Positions 17,682 through 25,341 of a stretch of 64,000 bases of DNA are shown here, in pieces. A model generated the notes under the pieces. That model was given only the letters and a program-made list of their open reading frames with translations, was not told the DNA's origin and searched no databases. The position numbers and the translations under genes are program-made. The stretch lies in assembly GCF_025994315.1 (NCBI RefSeq), contig NZ_BAQE01000005.1, one strand, 5' to 3'. Within the stretch, counting starts at the first letter, position 1; each line of letters opens with the position of its first letter. The DNA comes from Swaminathania salitolerans. GTDB taxonomy: Bacteria; Pseudomonadota; Alphaproteobacteria; Acetobacterales; Acetobacteraceae.

Positions 17682-18554
17682 TCAGGCGGCGGCTTCGGAC
17701 GCGGTCGCCGGGCTGTTGGTCATCAGACCGATCAGCCGGGCAAGCGTCTCGTGCATTTCCGACCGCGCAACGACCATATCCACCATGCCGTGATCCCGGA
17801 GATATTCCGAACGCTGGAATCCTTCCGGAAGCTTCTCGCGCACCGTGTCCTGGATCACGCGCGGGCCGGTGAAGGCGATAAGCGCCTCCGGTTCTGCCAG
17901 CTGGACATCTCCGAGCATGGCGAAAGAGGCAGAAACGCCTCCCGTTGTCGGGTTCGTCAGCACCACGATATAGGGCAGACCGGCATCCTTGAGCATCTCG
18001 ACCCCGATGGTCGTGCGCGGCATCTGCATCAGCGAGAGAACGCCCTCCTGCATGCGCGCACCGCCAGAGGCCGTGTAGATGACGAGTGCCGCCTTCTGCA
18101 GGACCGCCAGACGACAGGCGGCGACGAATGCCTCTCCCATCGCCGTCCCCATCGTTCCGGCCATGAACTCATAGGCCATGACGGCCACCACGGCGTCGCG
18201 ACCGCCGATCTTGCCATGTGCGACCGCAAGGGATTCGTCGAGATGGCTCTTGGCCTTCGCATCCTTGAGGCGATCGACGTATTTTTTCTGATCCCGGAAG
18301 CCGAGCGGATCGGTCGGAACCTTTGGCAGCTCGATCCGGGTGTAGTGTCCGCCGTCGAACGTCCAGTCGAGACGCTCGGTCGCATTGGCCTTTCCATGAT
18401 GGCCGCAATGCGGACAGACCTTCTGCGCGCGTTCCAGATCCTTGATCAGGATCATCTGCGAGCAGGAATCGCAGCTGGTCCACAGGTTTTCCGGAACTTC
18501 GCGTTGCAGAAGTCCGCGGATCTTGGGTCGAACGTATTCGGTCAGCCAGCTCAT
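17682..18554 (-). CDS. accD: Acetyl-CoA carboxylase carboxyltransferase subunit beta
   Basis: AccD with AccA transfers the carboxyl group from carboxybiotin to acetyl-CoA, giving malonyl-CoA for fatty-acid synthesis. The 290-residue protein has the N-terminal zinc ribbon with Cys28, Cys31, Cys47 and Cys50 (CDSC…CPHC), then crotonase-like motifs TASGGARMQEG, TNPTTGGVSASFAMLGD and ALIAFTGPRVIQ. It precedes folC. The trpFBA genes that often stand upstream in alphaproteobacteria are replaced here by a sugar transporter. Confidence 0.96.
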   Translation of the reverse strand: MSWLTEYVRPKIRGLLQREVPENLWTSCDSCSQMILIKDLERAQKVCPHCGHHGKANATERLDWTFDGGHYTRIELPKVPTDPLGFRDQKKYVDRLKDAKAKSHLDESLAVAHGKIGGRDAVVAVMAYEFMAGTMGTAMGEAFVAACRLAVLQKAALVIYTASGGARMQEGVLSLMQMPRTTIGVEMLKDAGLPYIVVLTNPTTGGVSASFAMLGDVQLAEPEALIAFTGPRVIQDTVREKLPEGFQRSEYLRDHGMVDMVVARSEMHETLARLIGLMTNSPATASEAAA

Positions 18555-18734
18555 CTCGTTTCCATTCCCGCCTGTCCCGCCTGCGTGATCCGGACAGGAT
18601 CACGGGGGCATCATGATCTGGAGGACTCCAGTCTCGTTGCCGCGCTTTTAGCGAGGTTCTCCGGGCAATGCCAGATCGGCACGCATCGCCAGTCGCGCGC
18701 CGGGCCGCAGACCCGGCCCGACGGATGGAGGATC

Positions 18735-20222
18735 TCAGGCGGCCTGTTCCTCTTCGTCCTCCGCGTCTTCCGACACGATGCGCGTGTGGCCCCGCGTCGG
18801 ACGGAAGCGCTTTTCATGCAAGGCGAGCTCGATATCCTCGAGGGTCGCACCGGCCGTCTCCGGCACGAAGAAGAAGATGAACAGGACGGAGGCGAGGTTC
18901 ACCGCGGCGTAGAACCACATCGTTCCGCCGAGGGTGATGAGATGAACGAGGGTGAGCGCCGTGCCTGTCACGAGCAGATCGGATCCCCAGAGCGTCGCTG
19001 CATGGAGGCTCGTGGCCTGACCGCGCATGGAGAGCGGGAACATCTCCGCGCCGAGAAGCCAGCCGCAGACCTGGATGCCACCCGAGTTGAACGCCATGAA
19101 CAGGAGCAGGAACACGATGACGAGATACGAGCCGATGCTCCCCTGCGCCGGATGCGCGGCAAAGACGATACCGAGCCCGATAAGGCTCACGATCGAGCCT
19201 GGCCCCATGATGAGCATCAGACGACGGCGCCCGACCCGGTCAACGATGAGGCAGCCGATGAAGGTCATGATGCAATAGGTGATCGCAACACCGAGGGAGG
19301 CCAGCAGGGCGGAGGAATCGCCGAAGCCGGCATCGCGCAGGAAGGTCGGGGCGTAATAGATCATCATCTCGAGACCGCCGCACTGCGTGAAGAACGCGAC
19401 ACCGAGCGCGGCCACGAGCGCAGGCCTGACCCAGGGACGGAACAGCCCCTTCCAGCCCCGATTGCGCGGATCGGCACTCTCCGCGTTCTCGCGCATTTCG
19501 CGCACTTCCTTGCGGATGACCTTTCTTGAGGTACGGATCCGGCCAAGCTGGATGATGGCGCGTTTCATACCTTCGTTCTCGGCCGTCCAGCGCGGACTCT
19601 TGGGCATGAAGAACATCGAGAAGAAGACGATCGCCGCCGGGATCGCCGCAAGCCCGACCATCGGCCGCCAGCCCCAGGCCTCGCGCTGGGTGAAGCCGAT
19701 GATATTGGCGAGCAGGATGCCGATACCGATGGCGACATTGAACATGGTGACGAGCGTGCCGCGTTTTTCGGCAGGGGCGAGCTCCGAAATATACATCGGC
19801 ACCACCTGGGTCGAACCGCCCACGGCGAAACCCAGAAAGACGCGCGATACGATCAGCATCCAGACATCGGGAGAGAAGGCACAGGCCAGTGCGCCGAGAA
19901 CGAAGATGCCGCTGACGACCAGAACGCAGGCGCGACGGCCGTATTTCTCGGAGAACGATCCCGCCGCAAGCGCCCCGAGAATGGCCCCGGCGAGAATCGC
20001 GGACGCGACCATCTCCTGCATCGAACTCCCCAGATGGAAATCATCCGAAATGAGGAGAAGGGCTCCGGATATGATACCCGTATCGTATCCGTAGAGCCCC
20101 CCGCAGATTGCCGCTACGATCGCCGCAAGAACGAGTATATATTTCGCATAGGGCGAGACCTCGATCGGATGATCGTCATGGTGTCTGGCCCCGGCGCCAT
20201 GTGTTTCTGTATTATTCTTCAT
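18735..20222 (-). CDS. Sugar-porter family MFS transporter
   Basis: A 495-residue inner-membrane proton/sugar symporter-type carrier with 12 predicted membrane segments. It shows the family signatures GLYGYDTGIISGAL, SEKYGRRACVL (motif A), SRVFLGFAVGG, VVPMYISELAPAEKRG, VDRVGRRRLML and FVPETAGATLEDIE. The C-terminal tail is acidic (EDAEDEEEQAA). The first 25 residues are His- and Asp-rich and hydrophilic. Likely substrates are hexoses or pentoses (GalP/XylE relatives). It is separated from accD by 180 bp containing a weak hairpin near 18701-18720, so it is probably a separate unit. Confidence 0.88.
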   Translation of the reverse strand: MKNNTETHGAGARHHDDHPIEVSPYAKYILVLAAIVAAICGGLYGYDTGIISGALLLISDDFHLGSSMQEMVASAILAGAILGALAAGSFSEKYGRRACVLVVSGIFVLGALACAFSPDVWMLIVSRVFLGFAVGGSTQVVPMYISELAPAEKRGTLVTMFNVAIGIGILLANIIGFTQREAWGWRPMVGLAAIPAAIVFFSMFFMPKSPRWTAENEGMKRAIIQLGRIRTSRKVIRKEVREMRENAESADPRNRGWKGLFRPWVRPALVAALGVAFFTQCGGLEMMIYYAPTFLRDAGFGDSSALLASLGVAITYCIMTFIGCLIVDRVGRRRLMLIMGPGSIVSLIGLGIVFAAHPAQGSIGSYLVIVFLLLFMAFNSGGIQVCGWLLGAEMFPLSMRGQATSLHAATLWGSDLLVTGTALTLVHLITLGGTMWFYAAVNLASVLFIFFFVPETAGATLEDIELALHEKRFRPTRGHTRIVSEDAEDEEEQAA

Positions 20223-20293
20223 TCCTGTATAACCGGGAACGGGCGCTGCGGTTTAGGTCGCTCGCGCAAAAACCCAAGAGGACTCAAGAAATC

Positions 20294-20419
20294 GTGAAGT
20301 CATCTCCCAGACAGAAGCCCGACGTCCCGACGATCAACGTCCGGGAGCTGATCATCATGCATATCGTTCTGGCTCTGGTCATCGCCGGAATCGTGGCGAT
20401 CGACTGGCATCTGAACTGA
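20294..20419 (+). CDS. Possible 41-residue single-pass membrane peptide
   Basis: A GTG at 20294, preceded by AAGAGGACTC, opens a 41-codon frame. The product has a basic, polar N-terminus (KSSPRQKPDVPTINVREL) and one hydrophobic helix (IVLALVIAGIVAIDW), ending HLN. It lies alone between the divergent sugar porter and the convergent znuB. The charge pattern and ribosome site make translation plausible, but no family is recognised and the frame could be chance. Confidence 0.4.
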   Translation: MKSSPRQKPDVPTINVRELIIMHIVLALVIAGIVAIDWHLN

Positions 20420-20438
20420 CCCGTATCCGCAAGCCGGG

Positions 20439-21254
20439 CTAGGCCGGGGCGGCGCGATAACCCCTTGCGGCGAGATAGCAGAGTGCCGCGCCGGCGCTGA
20501 TCCAGAACGAGACGGGCGCATCCGTATACCAAGAGAGCGCGAGACCGCCCCAGGCGAGCGCGAGAGCCAGAACCGCCGAGCCGAGCAGACCGGCCAGAGG
20601 GGCCAGCCCGAGACGGATCGTCGTGGCGGCCGGACCGACCAGAAGGCTGAAGACCAGGAGAATTCCGGTCGTCTCGGAGCAGACGGCTGTGGCGAGAGCG
20701 ACCAGCACCATGAACGCGCAGGCCATCGTCCTGAGCGGCAGGCCGCGCGCCGCAGCGAGATCGGGATCGAGACTGGCAAAGAGCAGCGGTCTCGCGAGCG
20801 CCCCCAGCCCGACGAGGCAAAGCCCTGTGAGCAGGAACAGCATTCCGAGCGTCGCATGATCGATACCGAGGATATTGCCGAAGAGCAAAGCGGTCGCGCT
20901 GCTTACCGGCGCGTGCTGCCATTGAAGGAACACGAGACCGAGGCCGAGACTCGCGGCAAGAACCAGTCCGATCACGCTGTCCCGATGACCGGCACCGGCA
21001 GGATCCTTGCGCAGATCGCCCGTCGGCTCCCACCCCAGCACCACCCCGGCGAGAATGGCGGCGAGTGCCATGCCGGAAAGCGGCGAAAGACCGATCAGCG
21101 CCGCGCCGGTCGCTCCAGCGAATCCGATATGCGACAAGGCATGGCCGGCAAAGCTCTGCCCCCGCAGAACGAGGAACCATCCGACGAACCCGCAGAGAAT
21201 TGCGACGCAGCCCGATGCAAGGAACGCATTGCGCATGAATTCATAATGCAGCAT
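20439..21254 (-). CDS. znuB: Zinc ABC transporter permease
   Basis: The 271-residue membrane subunit of the zinc importer, ABC-3 permease family. Typical segments are FMRNAFLASGCVAILCGFVG, GQSFAGHALSHIGFAGATGA, LLFGNILGI, and LVFSLLVGPAATTIRL near the coupling helix. The ATG at 21254 overlaps the znuC stop region by 14 bp, so translation is coupled. It is the last gene of znuA-znuC-znuB. Confidence 0.92.
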   Translation of the reverse strand: MLHYEFMRNAFLASGCVAILCGFVGWFLVLRGQSFAGHALSHIGFAGATGAALIGLSPLSGMALAAILAGVVLGWEPTGDLRKDPAGAGHRDSVIGLVLAASLGLGLVFLQWQHAPVSSATALLFGNILGIDHATLGMLFLLTGLCLVGLGALARPLLFASLDPDLAAARGLPLRTMACAFMVLVALATAVCSETTGILLVFSLLVGPAATTIRLGLAPLAGLLGSAVLALALAWGGLALSWYTDAPVSFWISAGAALCYLAARGYRAAPA

Positions 21255-22014
21255 CGGACAGCTCCAGCGTCTGCCCGGCAATGGCGAGACGATAATCGGC
21301 ACGACCGCGCACGGCGTCGAGACCGTGACAGGACAGAAGGATCGTGACACCGGAGCGCCGGCAGAGATCGTGGAGAAGAGCGACGATCTCTGCCTGCCCC
21401 TGTACATCGACGCCGCTGAGCGGCTCATCGAGAACCAGAAGGCGGGGCGACTGCAGAAGCGCTCCGGCCAGAAACACCCTCTGCCGTTCTCCACCCGAAA
21501 GCTGACCCAGAGGCCGGTCGGCCAGATGCAGCGCTCCGGCCCGGGACAATGCGCCGTCAACGCGCTGCCGTATCCGTCGCCCCCATCCGGGGAGGCCGGG
21601 ACGCGTCCCGTTCCAGGACGAGGCGATCAGGGTTCGGCCGGTCATCTGCGGGGCGGGCAGGCGACGATCCTGCGGCAGATAGCCGATCGCCCCGCGCATC
21701 GTGTCCGGCATGCGTCCGAAAATCCGCACCTCGCCCTTACGCGGGGCATGCAGGCCGAGAATCGTGCGAAACAGGGTCGTCTTGCCATGACCGTTCGCGC
21801 CGGTAAGCACGGTGAGGCTTCCTTCCGGCAGGGAAAAACACGCGCCTTCCAGAAGAATCCGCGCACCCTGGGCGAGGGTGACATCGACGAAGGAAAGGGC
21901 CGGCGTTCCGGGCGAAGATCCGGGCGGAGATCCGGGCGAAAGCTCGATCGAAAGCCGGGGCGAAAGCCTGGGCGAAAACCCGGGCAAGAACCGGGGCGGG
22001 GCCGTCTCACTCAT
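21241..22014 (-). CDS. znuC: Zinc ABC transporter ATP-binding protein
   Basis: The 257-residue ATPase of the zinc importer. Walker A is GANGHGKTT, the Q-loop lies in GYLPQDRR, the signature is LSGGERQR and Walker B is LLVLDEP, with SCHGLD as H-loop. Residues 9-36 are seven tetrapeptides of the type LSPG/FSPR, encoded by a 7 x 12-bp tandem repeat at 21908-21991. This tail is not part of the ATPase fold, which begins at ALSFVDVTLAQGAR. The start at 22014 overlaps znuA by 8 bp. Confidence 0.93.
   Translation of the reverse strand: MSETAPPRFLPGFSPRLSPRLSIELSPGSPPGSSPGTPALSFVDVTLAQGARILLEGACFSLPEGSLTVLTGANGHGKTTLFRTILGLHAPRKGEVRIFGRMPDTMRGAIGYLPQDRRLPAPQMTGRTLIASSWNGTRPGLPGWGRRIRQRVDGALSRAGALHLADRPLGQLSGGERQRVFLAGALLQSPRLLVLDEPLSGVDVQGQAEIVALLHDLCRRSGVTILLSCHGLDAVRGRADYRLAIAGQTLELSDAAL
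21908..21991. repeat. Seven tandem 12-bp repeats in the znuC 5' end
   Basis: Seven consecutive 12-nt units resembling CCGGGCGAAAGC begin at 21908, 21920, 21932, 21944, 21956, 21968 and 21980. Each keeps the znuC frame and encodes one tetrapeptide rich in Ser, Pro and Gly or Arg. Confidence 0.9.
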
Positions 22015-22897
22015 GCCGGTCGAGTGCCCTTTGCAGCCTGTCGATCCGGTCCGTCATCCAGTCCTGCCAGGAGAGACCGGGCGGCGGAAACTCGTCGAGG
22101 GACACGACCGGAATACCGGCCTCGCGGGCGATACGCTCAAGCCGGATCACGGACGGCACCCGCATGGCGGGATTGGTGACGAAGGCCCGGACCTCTCTCC
22201 CTCTCAGGGCGTCTTCCAGCCGGGCGACATCGCGCGGCGAGGGATCTTCGTGGCGCATCGTCGCCAGAGCGAAATCCGCATCGACGACCCTCAGGCCCAG
22301 AGCGCGAAAGACAGGTCCTCCCACCGGCTCGCCGACCGCTACCGGCAGGCCGGCATATCGTGTTCTGAGCGCATCGAGACGCCCGGTCAGCGCGTCGAAC
22401 TGCCTGTCGTATCGCCGCTTTTCCCGGGCGATCCTCTCGATCATGACGGAATCCTCCGCTCCGGCCGGATGCCGGGAGAGGCGCGTCGTCAGGCTGGCCG
22501 ACAGACGATCGATCAACGCCCTGGCCGCCGCCGGATCGTCCGCAAGATGCGGATTGGCGCGATCCGTATCCGGGACCAGATCCGCGATCGCGATATCCTG
22601 CCTGCCCGGGTCGGGCTGTGCGGCCAGAAGGGGGGGGATCCAGTCGTCGTAATGTCCGCCCGTCCAGATGACGATGTCGGCTGAAGCAAGAGCCCTCACC
22701 GTCACGGGCGTGACCTGGAAATCATGCGGGTCGACCGCCGGGGAGACAAGGATGCTCTCGGTCCGCACCGCATCGCCACCCAGCCCGCGCGCAAGATCGC
22801 ACCAGAACGCCTCGGCGCAGAAAACCCTGACCGGCGCGGCGTGTACCGGAGCCGACAGGATCAGACAGAAAACCAGGAGGAGGAATATCTGGCGCAA
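22007..22897 (-). CDS. znuA: Zinc (metal) ABC transporter substrate-binding protein
   Basis: A 296-residue periplasmic metal-binding lipocalin-unrelated cluster A-I protein with a clear Sec signal (MRQIFLLLVFCLILSAPVHA). Metal-ligand candidates are the His in VDPHDFQVTP and the His in ANPHLADDP. In place of the usual third His it has VGEPVGGPVFRALGL, and the end has SLDEFPPPGLSWQDW. TGGHYDDW matches the NGxxYDxW pattern of one ZnuA-like subfamily, and no His-rich loop is present. It faces zur across a Zur box 14 bp upstream, which supports zinc as substrate. Confidence 0.9.
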   Translation of the reverse strand: MRQIFLLLVFCLILSAPVHAAPVRVFCAEAFWCDLARGLGGDAVRTESILVSPAVDPHDFQVTPVTVRALASADIVIWTGGHYDDWIPPLLAAQPDPGRQDIAIADLVPDTDRANPHLADDPAAARALIDRLSASLTTRLSRHPAGAEDSVMIERIAREKRRYDRQFDALTGRLDALRTRYAGLPVAVGEPVGGPVFRALGLRVVDADFALATMRHEDPSPRDVARLEDALRGREVRAFVTNPAMRVPSVIRLERIAREAGIPVVSLDEFPPPGLSWQDWMTDRIDRLQRALDRHE

Positions 22898-22911
22898 AAA
22901 TGTCGCCTTTA

Positions 22912-22924
22912 GTTATATTATAAC
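22912..22924. promoter_or_regulatory. Zur box between znuA and zur
   Basis: GTTATA-T-TATAAC is a 13-bp palindrome in the 90-bp gap between the divergent znuA and zur genes. It matches the core of known Zur operators (TGTTATAxTATAACA type). It lies 14 bp from the znuA start and probably lets zinc-loaded Zur repress znuACB and perhaps zur. Confidence 0.85.
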
Positions 22925-22987
22925 GACGGACAGACGCGATATAGAGGCTCGACTCTGGTCAGGACAAGCCGGAAAAGGATTTTCTCC

Positions 22988-23488
22988 ATGCTTACCACCG
23001 CGCCACCGACGGAACGGGACCAGTTTTCCCCCGGGACAAGACAGCTTCTCGATCGTGCCTCGGCATATTGCGCCGCTCATGCCGGGCGCCTGACCGAGAC
23101 GCGGCGTCTCGTCCTTGGGCTTATCACGGAGGCGAGCAAGCCCGTCGGGGCCTACGATATCCTCGATCATCTGAGAAGCTTCCAGAAAAACGCGGCCCCT
23201 CCGACCGTTTACAGGGCTCTGGATTTTCTCCTCGCCCAGGGGCTCATCCATCGCATAGAGCGCCTGACCGCTTTCGTGGGCTGTGCCCATCGCCTCGATT
23301 GCACGCATGAGGGCGGATGCGGCCATCGCGCCCAGTTTCTCATATGCTCGGTTTGCGGCACGGTGAGCGAGCTGGAGGAGCCGGGCATCGCCCGCGCGAT
23401 CCACGATGCCGCAAAGGCAATCGGTTTTCGCCCGAGCCATGCCACGGTCGAGATCGAAGGGGTCTGCGCCCAGTGCCAGACCCGCTGA
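22988..23488 (+). CDS. zur: Zinc uptake regulator Zur (Fur family)
   Basis: A 166-residue Fur-type repressor. The HTH domain includes RLTETRRLVLGLI, YDILDHLR and PPTVYRALDFLLAQGLIHRIE. Structural zinc sites are suggested by CSVCG (near residue 120) and CAQC at the C-terminus, and the regulatory HRLDCTHEGGCGHRAQFLIC segment is His- and Cys-rich, as in Zur. Placement opposite znuA with a Zur box between them distinguishes it from Fur. Confidence 0.92.
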   Translation: MLTTAPPTERDQFSPGTRQLLDRASAYCAAHAGRLTETRRLVLGLITEASKPVGAYDILDHLRSFQKNAAPPTVYRALDFLLAQGLIHRIERLTAFVGCAHRLDCTHEGGCGHRAQFLICSVCGTVSELEEPGIARAIHDAAKAIGFRPSHATVEIEGVCAQCQTR

Positions 23489-23630
23489 CCGCAAGCCGGA
23501 TGGCGCGCTGCCCGTCGCCGGATACAGTCCCTGCGGAAATGCGCTTTGTCTCCCCATCGCGCCCGGGTCCCTGTCCTTTCGGGTCCCGCCCTGCGGTCGC
23601 GTCGATCCCTCCGGCCGAAATCCGCACCAG

Positions 23631-23660
23631 TCCGCCCGATAGCCCCAATCCGCCCGATAG
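23631..23660. repeat. 12-bp direct repeat before the 23664 gene
   Basis: TCCGCCCGATAG occurs at 23631-23642 and again at 23649-23660, immediately before the ATG at 23664. The repeats would lie where a ribosome site should be, and none of good quality is seen there. Confidence 0.6.
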
Positions 23661-23663
23661 TCG

Positions 23664-24242
23664 ATGTCTCACGCCGATTTCCTGCCGCTGAAGGGCGGGA
23701 CGCTTCGCTCCCGCGACAGGCGGGAACGCCGCACCTCCCCTTCCCGGATTCCGACTGCGGGCGACGATCAGCCGGATCTGTTCGATCCGCCTCCCCCGGC
23801 TGCTTGCCCGGAAGGCGCTGCGGGAAGCGTCCCAGACCCGGACTTTGCGCGCCCGCGCCTTTCTCCGGAGCGTCTCTCTCCCGATGAAGTCCCGCTTTTC
23901 GTCGCAACCGGACGTCAGTTCACCGAAAACGACCGGGAAGACGGATGGCTCTATATTGTCACCCGGCCGGAAGAGACGGCCGAACTTTTGCAGGACGGCC
24001 TTCCCTTTTGCGCTGAGCGCGGGCTCGTTCTGATGGAGCGTCCGGCCCTGTTTCCTCGCCTCGCCTTCATGGCCGCTCATGCCGCAGAAGCGCAGGAGGA
24101 CGAAGCGGGTGACGCAGCCGGCTGGGATCTGCTCCGTCTGCGCAGACCGCTCGTGGCCCCCTGGCTGGAAACGGAACCGGACATGAGTGCACGATGGGGC
24201 GCGGCCTGCTATCTGCTGTGCGGCCCGGCCCCGCAAGGCTGA
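23664..24242 (+). CDS. Hypothetical protein with a conserved-looking C-terminal domain
   Basis: 192 residues with no family recognised for certain. The first 70 residues are Pro-, Arg- and Asp-rich and probably unstructured, so the true start may be further in. From about residue 75 the sequence looks folded: VPLFVATGRQF, GWLYIVTRPEETAELLQDGL, RGLVLMERPALFPRLAFMA, LVAPWLETEPD and ARWGAACYLLCG. The pattern 'Y-x-V-T-x-P-E-x-x-x-x-x-L-x-x-G-L' faintly recalls the first strand and helix of ADP-ribosyltransferase-like folds (KptA/DarT), but this is only a guess. It lies between zur and the asparaginase gene. Confidence 0.6.
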   Translation: MSHADFLPLKGGTLRSRDRRERRTSPSRIPTAGDDQPDLFDPPPPAACPEGAAGSVPDPDFARPRLSPERLSPDEVPLFVATGRQFTENDREDGWLYIVTRPEETAELLQDGLPFCAERGLVLMERPALFPRLAFMAAHAAEAQEDEAGDAAGWDLLRLRRPLVAPWLETEPDMSARWGAACYLLCGPAPQG

Positions 24243-24324
24243 TCCCCCGCAAGGCGACCGCGGCGCATATCCCAACCGAACACCACGCCCCCTCGAAGGC
24301 GCATCACACGACAAGGATCCGATC

Positions 24325-25332
24325 ATGGACGATATCGCTCTTGCCGAAGTCACACGCGGCGGACGCGTCGAATCCCTTCATCTCGGGCGGATCGCCGTCA
24401 CTGACGATACCGGTCGTGTGATACGCGGTCTGGGAGCGGTCGAAGCGCCAGTCTTCCCGCGCTCGACGGTCAAGGCACTGCTTGCCTTGCCTCTCGTCGA
24501 GACCGGCGCTGCGGACAGGCTGGGGCTGACCGATGCCGAACTCGCTCTGGCCTGCGCGTCCCATGGGGGAGAGATACCCCATGTCCGGACCGCGTCCCGG
24601 ATGCTGGCTGCAGCCGGGCAGAGCGTGGCCTGTCTGGAATGCGGCGCGCACTGGCCGAGTTTCGAGGCGGCCGCCCGCGCCGTGGCTTCGGATGGAGCGG
24701 GCCCCACGGCGCTGCACAATAACTGCTCGGGCAAGCATGCCGGCCTGATCTGTCTCGCGGCCGATCAGGGTCTCGACCCGAAAGGCTATGTCGACCCCGC
24801 CCATGCCGTTCAGCGTCAGGTCACATCCGCCCTTGAGATGGCGACTTCAGTGCCGCATACAGAGCGCAACCGCGGTCTCGACGGGTGTTCGATGCCCACC
24901 TACGCCATTCCGCTCTCGGCGCTGGCGACAGGATTCGCCCGTTTCGGCACAGGAAGAAATTTTTCTTCCGGTCATGCGTCGGCTGCGGCGCGACTGCGTT
25001 CTGCTGTCGCGTCCGAACCGTTCATGGTGGCGGGAAGCGGACGCTTCGATACAACCCTGATGGCGCATTTCGGCCAGCGCATCTTCTGCAAGATGGGGGC
25101 TGAAGGCGTGATGGTTGCGGCCCTGCCCGAATGCGGTCTCGGGATCGCGATCAAGACGTCCGACGGTGCGAACCGCGCTGCCGAGGTCGCTCTCGCGGCC
25201 CTGCTGCTCGAACTGGGAGCCCCCCTCTGGTCCTCCGCCGATCAGGAGGTGCTCCACGGCCTGTCCTGTCAGGTGCTGAAAAACTGGAACGGAAGAGAAG
25301 TCGGCATGGTGCGTGCCGCTGGAAAAGGATAA
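24325..25332 (+). CDS. Asparaginase (AnsA-like, rhizobial/thermolabile family)
   Basis: A 335-residue protein of the asparaginase family found in rhizobia (pfam06089), unrelated to the E. coli enzymes; it hydrolyses L-asparagine to aspartate and ammonia. Segments include VFPRSTVKALLALPLVE (serine-lysine catalytic context), CASHGGEIPHV, CLECGAHWPS, HNNCSGKHAGLICL, RGLDGCSMPTYAIPL and FCKMGAEGV. The ATG at 24325 (MDDIALAEVTRGGRVES) fits the family. A sugar-porter-type carrier begins 9 bp after it, so they share a transcript. Confidence 0.88.
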   Translation: MDDIALAEVTRGGRVESLHLGRIAVTDDTGRVIRGLGAVEAPVFPRSTVKALLALPLVETGAADRLGLTDAELALACASHGGEIPHVRTASRMLAAAGQSVACLECGAHWPSFEAAARAVASDGAGPTALHNNCSGKHAGLICLAADQGLDPKGYVDPAHAVQRQVTSALEMATSVPHTERNRGLDGCSMPTYAIPLSALATGFARFGTGRNFSSGHASAAARLRSAVASEPFMVAGSGRFDTTLMAHFGQRIFCKMGAEGVMVAALPECGLGIAIKTSDGANRAAEVALAALLLELGAPLWSSADQEVLHGLSCQVLKNWNGREVGMVRAAGKG

Positions 25333-25341
25333 AAAAGAACC

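Noticed and set aside
18701..18720. CGGGCC/GGCCCG hairpin after the sugar-porter stop
   Set aside because: Only a 6-bp stem with an 8-nt loop and no T-tract; too weak to call a terminator.
17619..19529. 636-codon plus-strand frame
   Set aside because: Antisense to accD and the sugar porter.
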